NCBI GenBank assembly: GCA_013368315.1
Contig: JAACJM010000130.1
Span: 173,395-237,394, forward strand
Origin: Tetrapyrgos nigripes
Taxonomy: Eukaryota > Basidiomycota > Agaricomycetes > Agaricales > Campanellaceae
Reading direction: 5' to 3'
Length of the DNA: 64,000 nucleotides
Both the position numbers and the translations under genes were made by a program. Position 1 is the first letter of the stretch; the number at the start of each line of letters is the position of its first letter. Shown here in pieces: positions 24,561 through 36,240 of this stretch. Under the pieces are notes generated by a model. That model worked only from the letters and a program-made list of their open reading frames with translations. It made no database searches and was not told where the DNA came from.

Positions 24561-25326
24561 CTACTTCTTAACCTTCTCGCTAACTCCCAACTTCTGCAGA
24601 ACTGCAGCATACCGTGGAGAACTTCCCATACCATCCAAATACAATTTATCAAGATTTGCATTAGGATACTTGGGGATCTTGCTGTAGGGTATATTTTCGA
24701 CGAGTGAGAGTGGCTTAATGTAATCTGCAAGAACGTTTTCGCAGAAGATGGCGTATTGGAAGAGGTTGGGAGTTATGGCTAGGTTTATTATGAAGGAAAG
24801 TGTAAGGACGAGTTGGAAATATGATGAAGATCCAGCAGAGAGATTCGACGTACCAGTGTCTGGAGCTTCGGCAGGGCTATGTGAGCAAAGGGTTAGTATA
24901 TACGCGTTGATGGACAAATTATCTTGAAGCTATTACAATGTATTATCTTGTAGAAACATGCTCAGACATGAGCCAAATACTATCAAGTGAGTTTAGTCTT
25001 CTTCCTCGTATTTGAGCTTCGTAAACCTCTACGCACATAAGGAATTGAGATGTTGAGAGCGGAGGGAGAGACCAAAGCAAGCCTGAGGGAAAGTTAGGTC
25101 GAACTATTTATGGTCCTGATGATATGTGCCACGCAAGCTGTGAGGGTATTTTGGGTAACGGAGAAAAGGATACAGAGGAGGTTTGAGGGGAGGAGGGCGT
25201 GAGGATGACGAAGGGGATAGCAGGGGGAGAGGTGAGGTTCGAGGTCGGGTTTGACGGGGGATCGTTGGTCTTATAATGTCCAATCACCAGCTCATCCCTA
25301 CTGAAAGGCCAGAGTATGCTATCCAC
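24561..25326 (-). CDS. Hypothetical protein, two or more exons
   Basis: The first exon from 25326 encodes MDSILWPFSRDELVIGHYKT and a Pro/Ser/Thr-rich stretch ending IPSQLAWHI. A downstream exon (about 24,880 to 24,561) encodes SSSYFQLVLTLSFIINLAIT and LADYIKPLSLVENIPYSKIP, then NANLDKLYLDGMG-SSPRY, with a TAA stop. The second exon reads like a conserved C-terminus with a hydrophobic helix, but I cannot name the family. The sequence between them contains one copy of a 150-base module that recurs at 26.65-27.03 kb, so the gene may be disrupted or the module may be part of its intron. Confidence 0.4.
24985..25130 (-). repeat. Module G, copy 1
   Basis: The plus strand reads GAGTTTAGTCTTCTTCCTCG, TATTTGAG, GTAAACCTCTA, GAGATGTTGAGAGCGGA, AAAGCAAGCCTGAGGGAAAG and CCTGATGATATGTGC. 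Two further copies lie next to each other at 26,655-27,030. Confidence 0.7.
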
Positions 25327-25992
25327 CAGGGCCTTATCCTGAGCTTGTCAATACCAGTTAGTTCTCCCTAATATGTAACAAGAACAAGTTAAACGGGAGT
25401 TTTATGGCAAGAGGGTCAGGCTCAAGCTGTACTAAAGCTGTGGTACTTGACATGTCACAGGAATGCCTTGTAGTTTATGCACGGACCGAAGCGTGTTGCG
25501 GCGCAATAGGATGGTCCAAATTAGCGATTAAGTTTTAACGAGTATGGGTGGCAAGAAATTGACGTCTTGCTCGTACGTCTCTTGCATCGACATACATACA
25601 TAGACGCACGAAACAGAGTACAGTCCACACCGAACAGCACATACATATTCCAAACCCATGTCAACGTGAAATGTGGAACTTCAGATCTGGCAATGTAGAG
25701 GACGTTTCCGGACTCTTTCGACGTGACCATGGCGACTTTTCCAGATAGTCAGTCCCTTCGCACTATCCTTACTATCCTCATCCTCTTCTCGTTTAATGTA
25801 GACTCCTGCACAACGAGAACGACTAGTGAAAAGCCTACGCCACGTACCGAATCCCGATACTAGGGTGCGTGTTTCTTCCCTTTCTTATACCTCTGCCTAG
25901 CACGTTTGCGCATAATTATTCTTATTATAAAAGGTTCTTGAAGCTTGACGATTTTTTGCTCATCATCAAACTCAAGTATCTACGACGAAAGA

Positions 25993-26151
25993 ATGAAGCT
26001 TGCCAATACGCTGGTAAGTCTCTTGGCCTTTTACATTCCCCTTGCCTTCGTTCCACCTTTTTTATCTGCGTCGTCGCGTTCTTCAAGTTTTGGTGATTTG
26101 TTGAAAGTTCTATATTATGTACTTTTCGTCATTACCTCCGAGCCATCATGA
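25993..26151 (+). CDS. Short ORF with signal-peptide-like start
   Basis: The ORF of 52 codons begins MKLANTLVSLLAFYIPLAFV, a good hydrophobic secretion signal, and ends at 26151. A different frame just downstream (to about 26,333) encodes a very Cys-rich tail (VCCLCEQDV and ACCLCCCGD). I found no clean splice joining them, because a TGA precedes the Cys-rich frame. It might be a small secreted Cys-rich gene with an unrecognised intron, or chance. Confidence 0.2.
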   Translation: MKLANTLVSLLAFYIPLAFVPPFLSASSRSSSFGDLLKVLYYVLFVITSEPS

Positions 26152-26654
26152 CCCTCGTCTTCAAAAAAATGCTCACGAGACTCCTGCTCAGTGACCATCA
26201 TCTCGCCCTCGAACTCCACAAACGTGGCTCCAGATATCAACCCCCGATTCCACGTGAAAAGCGTCTGCTGTCTGTGCGAGCAAGACGTCGAGTCTTCAGA
26301 GCATGCCTGCTGCCTTTGTTGTTGTGGAGACTAAGCCTGTCGATGATCACAGTAAAGACTACGAGTTGTTCTATCATCGACTCTTCTCAGTTGGGTTGAA
26401 TAATCGGAATGATATTTTCTGGACAGGGGGAGAGAGTGGCTGAAGAAGGGACTGAGTCATCGGAAGAGAATTCGAGTTCAGTAGTGCGTGTGTTGATAGG
26501 TGTCGCAACTGCTGTTGTGTCTTCCGACGTTACCGGAGCGGATAGTAAGGATACAATTCGATAAGCAGCACCATATGCTTGACGAAGAATGTAAGAAGCG
26601 ATGTACATGACACCGCCAGGTGTTAATGGATGATGACTTTCAGCCTGTGAAAGT

Positions 26655-27030
26655 CATGAGTTTAGTCTTCCTACTCGTATTTGAGTTGTGTAAACGTTTA
26701 TGCACCTTGGGAGGAGGAGGAGTGTATGACTCGAGCTGGACCAAAGAACTGATACGCCGGGGGTCCGGGAGAATTGAGATGTCGAGAGCGGATGGAGACA
26801 CTAAAGCAAGCCCAAGGGAAAGTTAGGTTGAAAGTACTTAGGATCCTGATGATATGTGCAAAGCCAGACTTGCCTTTAGTTCTACTCGCATTTGAGCTCC
26901 GTAAATGTCTACCCACCTGAGAAACCGAGACGTTGAGAAGAGGAGAAGGAAGGGGGGGGGGGGGGGGCACTGAAGCAAAGCCTGACAGAAGGCTGGATCA
27001 AAGTACTTATAGTGCTTATCATATGTGCAA
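26655..27030 (-). repeat. Module G, copies 2 and 3 in tandem
   Basis: Copy 2 (26,655-26,866) and copy 3 (26,870-27,030) share TATTTGAG or CATTTGAGCTCCGTAAA, GAGATG/GAGACGTTGAGA and an AAAGCAAGCC-like block, then end CATATGTGCAA or GATATGTGCAAAG. Copy 2 has about 55 extra bases. A G-homopolymer of about 15 bases (near 26,953) interrupts copy 3. Translated on the minus strand the copies give similar peptides (AHIIRILS and AHMISTIS), so an ancestral coding origin is possible. Confidence 0.65.
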
Positions 27031-27819
27031 GCGCTCCACGGTATCAGTCTTGGCTGACATACTAACCTTCTCAAAGTTCTACATCGTACTGCGTGGCAGC
27101 CGTTAACCTGATTCGACGTCCGCACTTTCGGGGAAGGAAAAGAGAGTAAACAGAAAGCTTGGTGCATTAGTCAGGAAACGGAGGGGGATGAAAAGTTCCA
27201 AAGTAGCTCAGGAGTCTTTAAGCAGAGCTGTAATTTGCCGGAGAGATACTGGTAACTTCATCACGGAATCTGCAAAAACATAGCCATGCATGGATCATGG
27301 TGGCCAACCATCCACAGTCATGGCCCTGCATAATTCTCATGCATGGAACACTATGGTCAATATATTCCATTAAGAACCATGACTGTGGAGGGTTGCCAAA
27401 CTTCAGCGGATTTTCCTGATGTTCTAACCAGCAGGCGCCAGAGAGGACCGAGCTCAGACGATGAAGGAGGAATCCACCGAGACGACTTGAAGATGGGAGT
27501 TTCTCGCAAGTGCCAAAAGTTGTAATATCAGCTATGTACAACAGAGAGCACAAGATTTATTGTTAGACATGTATCGAGAACTGGGTCCGGGGTCTTCAAC
27601 TTCGTTCCTTGATGGCACGGTAAGCAATTGGACTGAATTGCAAGCAGGTCGTTGCCGAGGTTATCACTTGCTTCTTTCTTTATGCAGCTCTTGATTGCCA
27701 CAGGAGAAAGGAGTAAAGCTGAGCACAACTGGGGATGATGGCCGTTTGAGTTGAAGTGACACGTCACGCCGTGACACTGCCAAATCAAAACCATCGCAAC
27801 CCGCTGCGCAAATGCACTC

Positions 27820-29906
27820 ATGACGCGTCCTACTCTCAAATCTCGTCTCTTTTTCTTTCTCTTTGCTTTACTTGCTGGACTAGGAGGAGGAGGGGTAGCT
27901 GGACTGGAAGAAAGACCATGTACAGTCCACTCGTCAGATGGGAGCTATTATGATTTGAACCCGTTGAGTGCGAGGTGCGCCTTGCTGTTCTCTTTCTTGT
28001 AGATAAAGCTGAGAATTTGTACAGTAAAGACTACGACATTACCACCCCTGGAGGCCACCGTATCATCCTCAACGTCTGCCGTTCTGTGCAGGAGGAAACT
28101 TGGAACCTAAAAGTGGACGACCCGAAGGATGTAGCTGGGTTTATTAGACGTGACCATGGAGACTTTTCCATTGGGTATGTCTCAAACCCTTTTTCGGTGT
28201 TATACCACTCATGTAGTCTTGCAGGAAAACCAACACAACACTCGTCATGCAACCCGACAACGAAGGTCCACAGCTAACCATGAGAGACGGGAGTAGGTGT
28301 ACGAGTAAAAGCGGAGCAACGCAGGATAGTACTGCGAGTACGACTATTTTGTTTACATGTGATACTTCGGTGCGTTGTTATCCCAGTCTCGTTGACCTAT
28401 CTAATTGTTGCAGGTCTTCGGAGCCGGTAAACCTCAACTTCTCTGGTCGGCCCCTGAAGATGAGGATGAGGCGTGTTCGTGGCTTATTCAATGGAAGACT
28501 CATGTGTGTGCCTCTCCTTCCAACAACGAAGATATCTCTAACCTCTCCTTCTCCCTTTGTATGTATAGTATGCGTGCCCGAGAGGCGAACGAGGCGGTAT
28601 ATGGGGGTTCTTTACTTTCGTAGCTGTTATGTGAGCTTTCCCCTCCTTATCCTTTCCCTTTCCCTTACCCTTTCATCCAATAAACGAAGCATTCTCCTCC
28701 TCCTAACCCTCTACCTCACCCTCGGAACCCTATACAACCGATACGCACTCAAACTCCGTGGATTCGACCAACTTCCTCAATTCTCTATTGAGGGTGCCAA
28801 ATACCACGTTCAGGAGATGTGGGACGTGGCGAGGGATGCGGATTGGCGAGAGGTGTTTGAGGGATGAGTAGGAAGGTGGGAGAGGGTGTACGGGTTGTCG
28901 TGGGCTGGTTTTTCACAAGGAGAGACGGGACGGGCGTATGGAAGGGTACCGAGTGGGCCAGAGGGGTATGCACCTGAGGAAGCACAGGGAGGGTTCAGGA
29001 GGCCAGCGCCCAGACGGGGTCCAAGTGGGGGTGTCCCGAATTCCTACAGTCATCAAGCACAGGTTGATGTAGGGTCTGGTGGTGTAGGAGCGATGGATGC
29101 AGGAGGAGACGGGGTTGGGAGAAGTAGAGGTGGACTTGGAGGAATAGGAGAGACGAATCCCGTTAGTCATTTTTCCCAAACGCAGACGCAGACGCAGCAA
29201 AATCTACCGCAACCGCAAAACTCGTCCGCGGTCCCCAACCCACCTAAGACGATGTCGAATACGGGAGATGGATTTGGAGAAGGGGATAGAGAACTCGCAC
29301 CTCTACCTAAAAAGTCCACGGAGGACGTCAAGAGTACACAAGAAGAAAGGACAGCGTTTCTTCTGGGAAATGAGGACGAAGAGGCGGAAGATGAGGAAGA
29401 TATAACGTTGGGGGGTGAGTACCTTTCATTATTATTATTATTATTGTGGGCTATGGCCTGCGAGTTTCTGGTTTCTGGTTTCTGGTGTTTGTCCTTCTCC
29501 ATTGAAGTTGGCGTTGGCGCAATTATCAGCGTAGATGTGGGCGTCGGTGTTGGGCTCATTCCTATTCCGTCTTCGTTTTTCAAATGAGACGACCACGACC
29601 GGACCGGTCTTTCTTTTTCTTCTTTACGTGTTTTTGTGTTTTACTTCTCTTTTCTCTTTTCGTCCCCACTCTTCCTTCCTCTCTGGCTGACTCACTCACT
29701 CACTTCCTTCCCTTTCTCATGTCGCAGATAACACCGCAAAACCCCTTTCCGCGCAATCCTCCCATCCTCATCCTCAATCTGACACCTCGCAGCCCTCACA
29801 AAACACCGGAGGACAAAACCAAGGCCAAGGAGAAGTAAATGAAGCAGCGAGACTCAGAGGACGAGATTTGAGCGAGGCGGGTGGGAAAGGAGTTATTCGG
29901 CTGTAA
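27820..29906 (+). CDS. MRL1-like mannose-6-phosphate receptor homology protein
   Basis: This is a predicted type-I membrane sorting receptor of the endosome or vacuole route, with a luminal MRH-type domain. The ATG at 27820 starts a signal peptide (LFFFLFALLAG). Then come PCTVHSSDGSYYDLNPL, YDITTPGGHRIILNVCR, TLVMQPDNEG, ILFTCDT, FGAGKPQLLWSAPEDE, and CSWLIQWKTH spliced to YACPRGERGG. A membrane segment (IWGFFTFVAVIILLLL) is followed by LGTLYNRY and LRGFDQLP. Proposed exons: 27820-27967, 28003-28174, 28225-28369, 28414-28503, 28569-28630, 28690-..., ...-29414 and about 29730-29906. The acidic cytosolic tail (TAFLLGNEDEEAEDEED, then ARLRGRD and GVIRL at the end) continues in the same frame after an in-frame TGA at 28865-28867. 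A small intron, for example GT at 28853 to AG at 28924, would remove the stop. Otherwise the gene is truncated. Confidence 0.75.
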
Positions 29907-29909
29907 CGT

Positions 29910-30495
29910 CGAGGTGTAACCGCGTATTGGGTGTAGAGAGGAACTGAGGTGGTGAAGAGGGGTTCGGATCCTTGACACTGACAATTCGTATTGTAGACGT
30001 CGGGACTTGTCTACGGTGTACGTATGCTGGAGGGTTGTCGCGACTCATCAGGCATAGGACTGGACTCGCTCGAGTAGGCTGTATGTATGTATGTTTGTTT
30101 GAGTTTGACAAGTTGTTCGTCCTAGTTCTCACTTTTCGTTGTCCCGTTTTCTACGTACCTTTTGATATCCTACCTGCGTATGTTCTTTATCTTTATTGAT
30201 CCTTGACTCTTGACCCTTGATGCAAGATGCAAGATGCTGGATTTCGGATTGCAGAGGCACTTCAAGTTCGCATGGAGTAGAAAGTCTAGTTACCGCGTGA
30301 CTGTCACGCAGTATCCGTTTGGCTCAAGTTTGGCTCTTTCTCTTCCGCAGGCAAATCGAGCCACTCTGCTCCGGCCATTGGGTATTCCCTCTTCCACACG
30401 CAAATCGAGCCACTTTGCTCGGCGTCGGATTAGGATCTACTGCTACAGAACAATCAGCGCATTTTACTGGCCTCGAGTATCCAGACTGACGATGA
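29910..30495. other. Intergenic, 3' side of the receptor gene
   Basis: No gene is supported. Short direct repeats ATGTATGTATG near 30,080 and GATGCAAGATGCAAGATGC near 30,218 are simple-sequence tracts. Confidence 0.4.
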
Positions 30496-30500
30496 AGGCC

Positions 30501-31002
30501 TTGTGGGCCACCGCTTCGCGTGGCAATAACGAGGCCCTTATTTGCTAAGTAAGTACATTTTCCCATAAAGATAAAATAGCTGATAGTTGTATAAAGTGCA
30601 AGTGCTGCCTTTTTGTTTTGAAAGTAATTCAAACGAAATACGGCAGTGAGATGACGTTTGATACTAATAATGATGCTGGTATCTGTCCATTTAACTACTA
30701 CTTACTAGCGGATTACATATAGATCATAGCTATGAGTTTTTGGATATATAACACATGCATCAGTTTTATTATCTGGAGCTATCATCGTGTCTGTGTTATC
30801 AGCGTTGATTCAGGTTGAAATGGTGGGTCATGTACGTCAGATTTTGGACTAGCACCACTTTGAATTTTTGGTTACATTTTCTTGTATCTCCACTACATTA
30901 AGATACTGAGCTCTATCTAATGAAAAGAATTCTTTACTGGATACGAAACCATTTTACTTATCAAATGGGCCTCATAATCTGCCATGCGAAGCAGTGGCAC
31001 CT
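30501..31002. mobile_element. MITE-like element with palindromic TIRs
   Basis: The left end is GTGGGCCACCGCTTCGCGTG, GCAATAACGAGGCCC. The right end, reverse complemented, is GTGCCACTGCTTCGCATGGC, AGATTATGAGGCCC. Both are followed inside by a TAAGTAA motif. The distance between ends is about 500 bases and there is no ORF longer than about 65 codons. Each end can itself fold, because GCCAC pairs with GTGGC around CGCTTCGC. Isolated ends of the same family lie at 10,401-10,460 and 31,417-31,448. Confidence 0.7.
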
Positions 31003-32400
31003 TTCCCCAGTCTGCTCAAGGTGTGGACACAAAGGACGGATCGGGTTATCAGAATTAAGGGTCGGAACCAGACGACGGGCTCGCCGGAAGGAGAAAGAAG
31101 AGTGGAGCACAATGTAAAGGACAGCATAAGGGTGGAGATGAGAGGAAATGAATATGAGTCGAACGAGAGTGAAAGAAAGTTAATATCTGTAATGCTGAGT
31201 TAGAGATGAAAGAGAAAGAGTTGAATCTATAAGGAGGGCACGTAGCCCTACTACAACACTCCAGTGTTTAAGACGGGATTATTGTTTGGATCTGTTCTAC
31301 AAGATTCCACAGGTACTTTAATTTCTCATAGCCCAACTAAGCAGTGCCATTGGCACTATGAAAACATTGAGTGGGAAATTTCATCAACTCTTGGATTGAG
31401 TTAACTGGGGTAAAGAGCCATCGCTTCGCGTGGCAAGCTACGAGGCCTGTTCAATAAAGTCAAAAATTTACTCTTATATTGACTATGCTGCAGCCACTGA
31501 GAGAAGGAGAGCTAAAACAGCAAAAGAGGATTTGAAGACAAACAGTGATACGTGAAAAATTAGTGTTCAAAAATCATACCTACCCATGTTGCAAGACAAA
31601 TCCCAACACAATACTGACATCGAAGCGTGAAGTGTACCTCACCATCTTCATCACTCATGCAATCACTGCCAAAAAGTGAATCACTCCTCCTGGGTCCATC
31701 GTCGTCAGGTGTTAGAATCATATTCATTGCCGTATGCATTCGTCCGAGTATGGACCTGTTGAGCCCAGCGGAGAAGCATTGGCACAGATGGGCCTCCGAG
31801 CAATGAGGTTCCGAGGGCAATTTGGGAAAGCCGCTATACCATTCCCAAGCTTCTGGGCCGATTGGCTCACTCACTGAGCCGGGATGCGTAACGAAGAGAG
31901 CTTGAAGCCAATGACGTCCTGCACAAACACAAAAGAAAGGTGGAAAAAGGGGTGCCTTTTAAGAAACACAGAATTAAAAAATCCAAAGCGACAGTCTTGA
32001 AATGAGCATCAGACATTGGACAAAAGAACAACGGGAGGCTACTTCTGGAATAGCAGTGAATAATAAATTTGCAGATGTAAAGCTTCCTGTCATGCAAAAA
32101 ACAAACACTCAGTACATAGAGATGGAGATGAAAAAATCAAAGAAATGTGCCACTGCTATTGTAGAAGTTTAGTTCAAACATGCTCCTTCAACCACGATTT
32201 TATCAGAGCAAGTCTAGGATAGGTTTCTGTGGGTTTCAGCACAGATATTCCAGTGATTGGGACTGGCAGACGGAAAGAGAAAGAGAGCTTAAGAAGATGG
32301 GATAGAGAAACAGGACCGATCAATTGGTAGGAGTAGGCATCCAAAGGGAGGAGCCATGTCACAAGTGTGTATTATTTGCGATTTGGGGTATGCGAACGCT
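31003..32400. other. Intergenic, no supported gene
   Basis: One isolated MITE end (GAGCCATCGCTTCGCGTGGC, AAGCTACGAGGCC) is at 31,417-31,448. The minus-strand ORF at 31560-31874 (104 codons) has no recognisable domain and no splice partner that I could find. Confidence 0.4.
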
Positions 32401-32419
32401 GCTTGGAGTCAGGTAGAAT

Positions 32420-32864
32420 CAAGGGTTGCTGCAGAACAAGAGTCCTGAGAGAACGCCGACGTCGCAGTTTGTCGACAAATCCTTGGGAAAAGGAGGACTT
32501 GACGAAAGAGAGGCAAGAATTATGACTCGAGGCGAATGCAAGCTTGAGGAGTGGAGGAATAGGGCGGTGGAGGTTGTCGACGCTGGCAGTCAAAACGACG
32601 CGCTGACGTTTGCATGACGTTGTGGGTTGTGCCTAGACTGATCGGTTGTCGGCATCTCAGAGACCGGCAATAGAAATCTGAATGACCTAACTTAAAGGCC
32701 TCGCGTTGTTCCGAGAAAGCCGTGAACGACGTCATGGGTCTCGACCGTGATTCCAGATGAGCGCTTGACGAGCGCCAACGCACAGGGGTGGGAGTTTGAA
32801 CCCGTGGAAAAGATCCAGGAGGTCGCTACGACATAAATTAACTCAGCCTAAAGGCCTCGTAATA
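32420..32864 (+). repeat. Two adjacent copies of the GGCCTCGTAA family
   Basis: The first part (about 32,520-32,712) contains GCAAGCTTGAGGAGTGGAGG, GAGGTTGTCGACG and ends ACCTAACTTAAAGGCCTCGCG. The second (about 32,730-32,864) contains GACGTCATGGGTCTCGACC, GGGGTGGGAGTTTGAACCCG and ends AACTCAGCCTAAAGGCCTCG plus TAAT. Both endings match the termini at 10,780, 34,752 and, inverted, 18,757. Confidence 0.6.
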
Positions 32865-34535
32865 CATCATTCTTTGCGGGCGTCTAAATGGATGTACAAT
32901 AAGAAATTTTGTTTCTGTAGTATTTTAATGGTTATTATCGGTCTGAAGTATAGATTCCTATGTACAATATACAGATTTTTTATTGTAGCAAGATTGCGGT
33001 ATACTTAAGACATTTTTTCATGAAGAGCCGGAGATGTCCCATGAGCAGACGAAAAAGCTATTGAGCATCGCGGGTTTGCGATAGGGGTTTTCTGATGGGA
33101 AGCTTAGTAAGCGTCCGCGCCGCTGGCAGGGTTTGCCCACCACCATTTCCCGCACGGTGTGTAGGATTGTGCAGATCACCCCTGCAGGTCAGCGGGTCAG
33201 TGGCTGTGTATGTGCGTGCCACCAAAATATCAGTTCAAATTATCCTCCACTATGTAGAAATGCATACTGAAGAATATCTCAACGAAAATTCCCTATTTAA
33301 GCAGTCTGATCCACTTTCTGAGTCTCTTAGACAATGTAGTTAGCAAACACTATTAATACGTTCTTTTTCAAGTTTGATCAGGCTAATCCCTGCTTGAAAA
33401 CAGATACTTAAATGATAGATATGTATATGCGAGTACGAGAAGATGAATAGTACAAGTATGAAGGCCTGTACCTACTCTTACAAGTTCAAATTTCGTACAT
33501 GTGTGACCTGGAAAGTGGCACGCACGTCGAGAACTGACCCGCAGATCCATCGGGGCGGGCCGCACATATGACATCATTGGGACTACGTGTGGGCCAGGTG
33601 CGGGCCAGGTGCGGACCAGCCAATACCCGACGCATCTAACTAACTGTTGCTCTCTATTGCTACCTGTGCTCAATGCTGCATTTAAAACTTAGGAAAATAG
33701 CTTATAAGTAATGAAAGATCAATATACATGCGTTAGTACCTTCAACGTTGAGAAAAGCTCCTCTCGACGTCATTCAGGGCTACCCGATGCCAATTCCCAT
33801 GCCTCTTGAGAGCCCCGTTCTCTCTTTGCCTCGACTCGGCTTGTATTAACAAGCAGATATGTACCTCGGAGATTGACGGAATATGCTTTTAAAACGCACA
33901 GATATCCCTTGAATTCTTTCTATGACCAGATCCTCAGTAATTATCAGTATATAAGTATGTTGATCAAAAATTTCGAAATTTGGTCATTTAGCAGCACTGG
34001 TACTCAAATAGAGCACTTGGCTGAGGGTTTAAAAAGCCAAGAAAATATTATAATGTAGATAAAGCCCTAAAAAAGCTATCCTGGCTGTGTACAACTTTCT
34101 GGATGTAGTGTACTGAGAAATAAAGCTAATCCAAGGCATGGGCCCGCCGGCCCGCACAATTCTCGTAACTGGTTTCCCGCAAACTTTCGTCGAACAGCAA
34201 GTACTTGTCGGCAGCTTGCTGCGCGATGTATTGGCTGTCTGAACAGGATCATCGTGATATACTTCACAATTCGGTGATAGCCCGTTCATCTGCATTTTGA
34301 GAGGATGTGGTCTTGTGCTCGATCACCACCCGACACTTGGTGACACATCGAGATCACCTGCATTCCATCTTTCTCCGTCTTTCTCCGTGGTTCCGTAGCG
34401 TTCTATAATAATATATATAAATATATACCGTTCCGCTCCCTGTCAACGTTCGTTTACCATCCGCCATGACTCTCTGTGATTGCCGAAAATGTAAGAATGT
34501 GCAAACCATGGACATGAGCTGATTTCGTTGGAGAA
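32865..34535. other. Intergenic, no supported gene
   Basis: No conserved coding segment was seen. GC-rich GGGCCAGGTGCGGGCCAGGT near 33,590 and GCCCGCCGGCCCGCAC near 34,142 are short simple repeats in otherwise AT-rich DNA. Confidence 0.35.
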
Positions 34536-34539
34536 TCCG

Positions 34540-34752
34540 TACTCGAGATGAAGGCAAGCTTGAGGGACGGAGGAGGGTGGACATTGGAGAAATGAGACAT
34601 GACGTCGTGGTTGTCGACGTCATTAGTCCTTGGAGGACCCGGTCCAGACCGCAATTCGGTTGTCGTGGAGACTACAATATAAATCTGCAGGCGTGGGAAG
34701 ATAGCAAAAGTCGACCTAAGTTAACTCGGCCTTTAAGAGGCCTCGTAACTTC
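34540..34752 (+). repeat. GGCCTCGTAA family copy
   Basis: The copy contains GGCAAGCTTGAGGGACGGAG, GTTGTCGACGTCATTAGTCC and GAAGATAGCAAAAGTCGACC, and ends AAGTTAACTCGGCCTTTAAG plus AGGCCTCGTAAC. It matches the reverse complement of 18,757-19,041 over the middle and right parts. Confidence 0.65.
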
Positions 34753-35064
34753 CAGGCCACTGAGCATCATATGAGCGATCATAAGCCAAAACTATAGTGA
34801 CATGGGTGAGCATCGGTCAATGATACAGACAGAAGAAGTCCTTACATTATACAGAGTATATGAGAATTGGTCTGCCTCCATATTTCGATAATAAATGAAT
34901 CGATAGCCGGTCCTCAAGCCTAATGCTACAAGCGCAAGTTTCACTAGCATGTTATAGTCACAGATGTAGCATATAATGATAGACCGTGAATTGAGCATAA
35001 TAGGCATGATAATGCAAGAGGCCCTTGGATAGGTGAGTGGAAATGGGGCACCTGGTTTTTCAAG

Positions 35065-36240
35065 CTAACAGTCAAGCTACTCAAGCCTCAGTGAGCTTGA
35101 GTTAGCTTGAGTGTTAGCTTGAGTTAGCTTGAGTTAGCTTGAGTGTTAGCTTGAGTGAGCTTGAGTGTGAGCTTGACTTCCATTTTGGGTATGGCTGTGC
35201 TTATCATACAACTTCACTACACTTCATTTCATAACAAGATTTGAACAAGATACTTGACTTTCATTGTGGCTGTGGTTATCCCAGCCTGTCCAACTTCACA
35301 AGATACTTACATTTAACTTCCATTTTGGGTGCAGCTGTGCTTATCCCAGCCTACCCAACTTTACACTTCATTTCATAACAAGATACTTACCTTAAATGGC
35401 TTGCACTTGCATTTTGTGTGTGGCTGTGCTTATCCCAGCCTTCATTTTATAAAAAGATACTTGCATTAAATGGCATAAACAACACTTATCCTCTATTGAG
35501 TCCTTGAGTGAGCTTGAGTTGGCTTGAGTGTTAGCTTGAGTTAGCTTGAATGTGAGCTTGAGTTAGCTTGAGTGAGCTTGAGTGAGCTTGAGTGTTAGCT
35601 TGAGTTAGCTTGAGTTAGCTTGAGTGTGAGTGGGCTTGAGTGTAGCTTTGCATTAACTTGAAGGAGTAGATATTGGGGACTCCCAGTGTAGGAGAAATAA
35701 GTAAGTCCCAGGAGGTCCCAAAAGGTGGCTAGGTGTCTGGGTGCTACCCACCCTTGAGCCAGAAGTGTCTAAACTGTGTGAGTGACACTACCCACACAAG
35801 GATCCAAACTTCAGGTGGATCAACCTACATGCCTACATGGCAACTAGACTAAAGAGAACAATGAGATAAAGACAGTTATGTGTTGCCAATGGCAACTGGC
35901 ATGATGAATTAAAAAATATGATGAAATGGCAAGGCTTGGCATGGTGCCAAATGGTGACAGTGAGTCTTGGTCTTGACACTGGGGAGTCCCAGGGAACATT
36001 TTGATAGAGTGTGTATAGGCCCCTGGTTACTAAGGCCTCCTAGGCAGGTTGATTAATGGGACCCATCCACTTTAACTAGGTACCTAGATATGGGTGCCTG
36101 AAGTGATAGCTTGACTGTGAGCTTGACTGTGAGCTTGAGTGTTAGCTTGACTGTTAGCTTGAGTGTTAGCTTGACTGTTAGCTTGACTGTTAGCTTGACT
36201 GTTAGCTTGACTGTTAGCTTGACTGTTAGCTTGAAAAACT
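35065..36240 (+). repeat. AGCTTGA minisatellite blocks
   Basis: Three arrays of a 10-14 base unit, TTAGCTTGAG(TG) or TTAGCTTGACTG, lie at about 35,070-35,175, 35,500-35,650 and 36,103-36,236. The third is the most regular, with 13 units in a row, and on the minus strand translates to VKLTVKLTVKLT. Between the first two, a segment containing TTCCATTTTGGGTRTGGCTG, TGCTTATC and AACAAGATACTTAC recurs about three times. These arrays lie immediately left of the three-gene unit. Confidence 0.85.

Noticed and set aside
29167..29583. 138-codon minus-strand ORF opposite the receptor tail
   Set aside because: It is a low-complexity shadow of the coding tail and the adjoining long intron on the plus strand.
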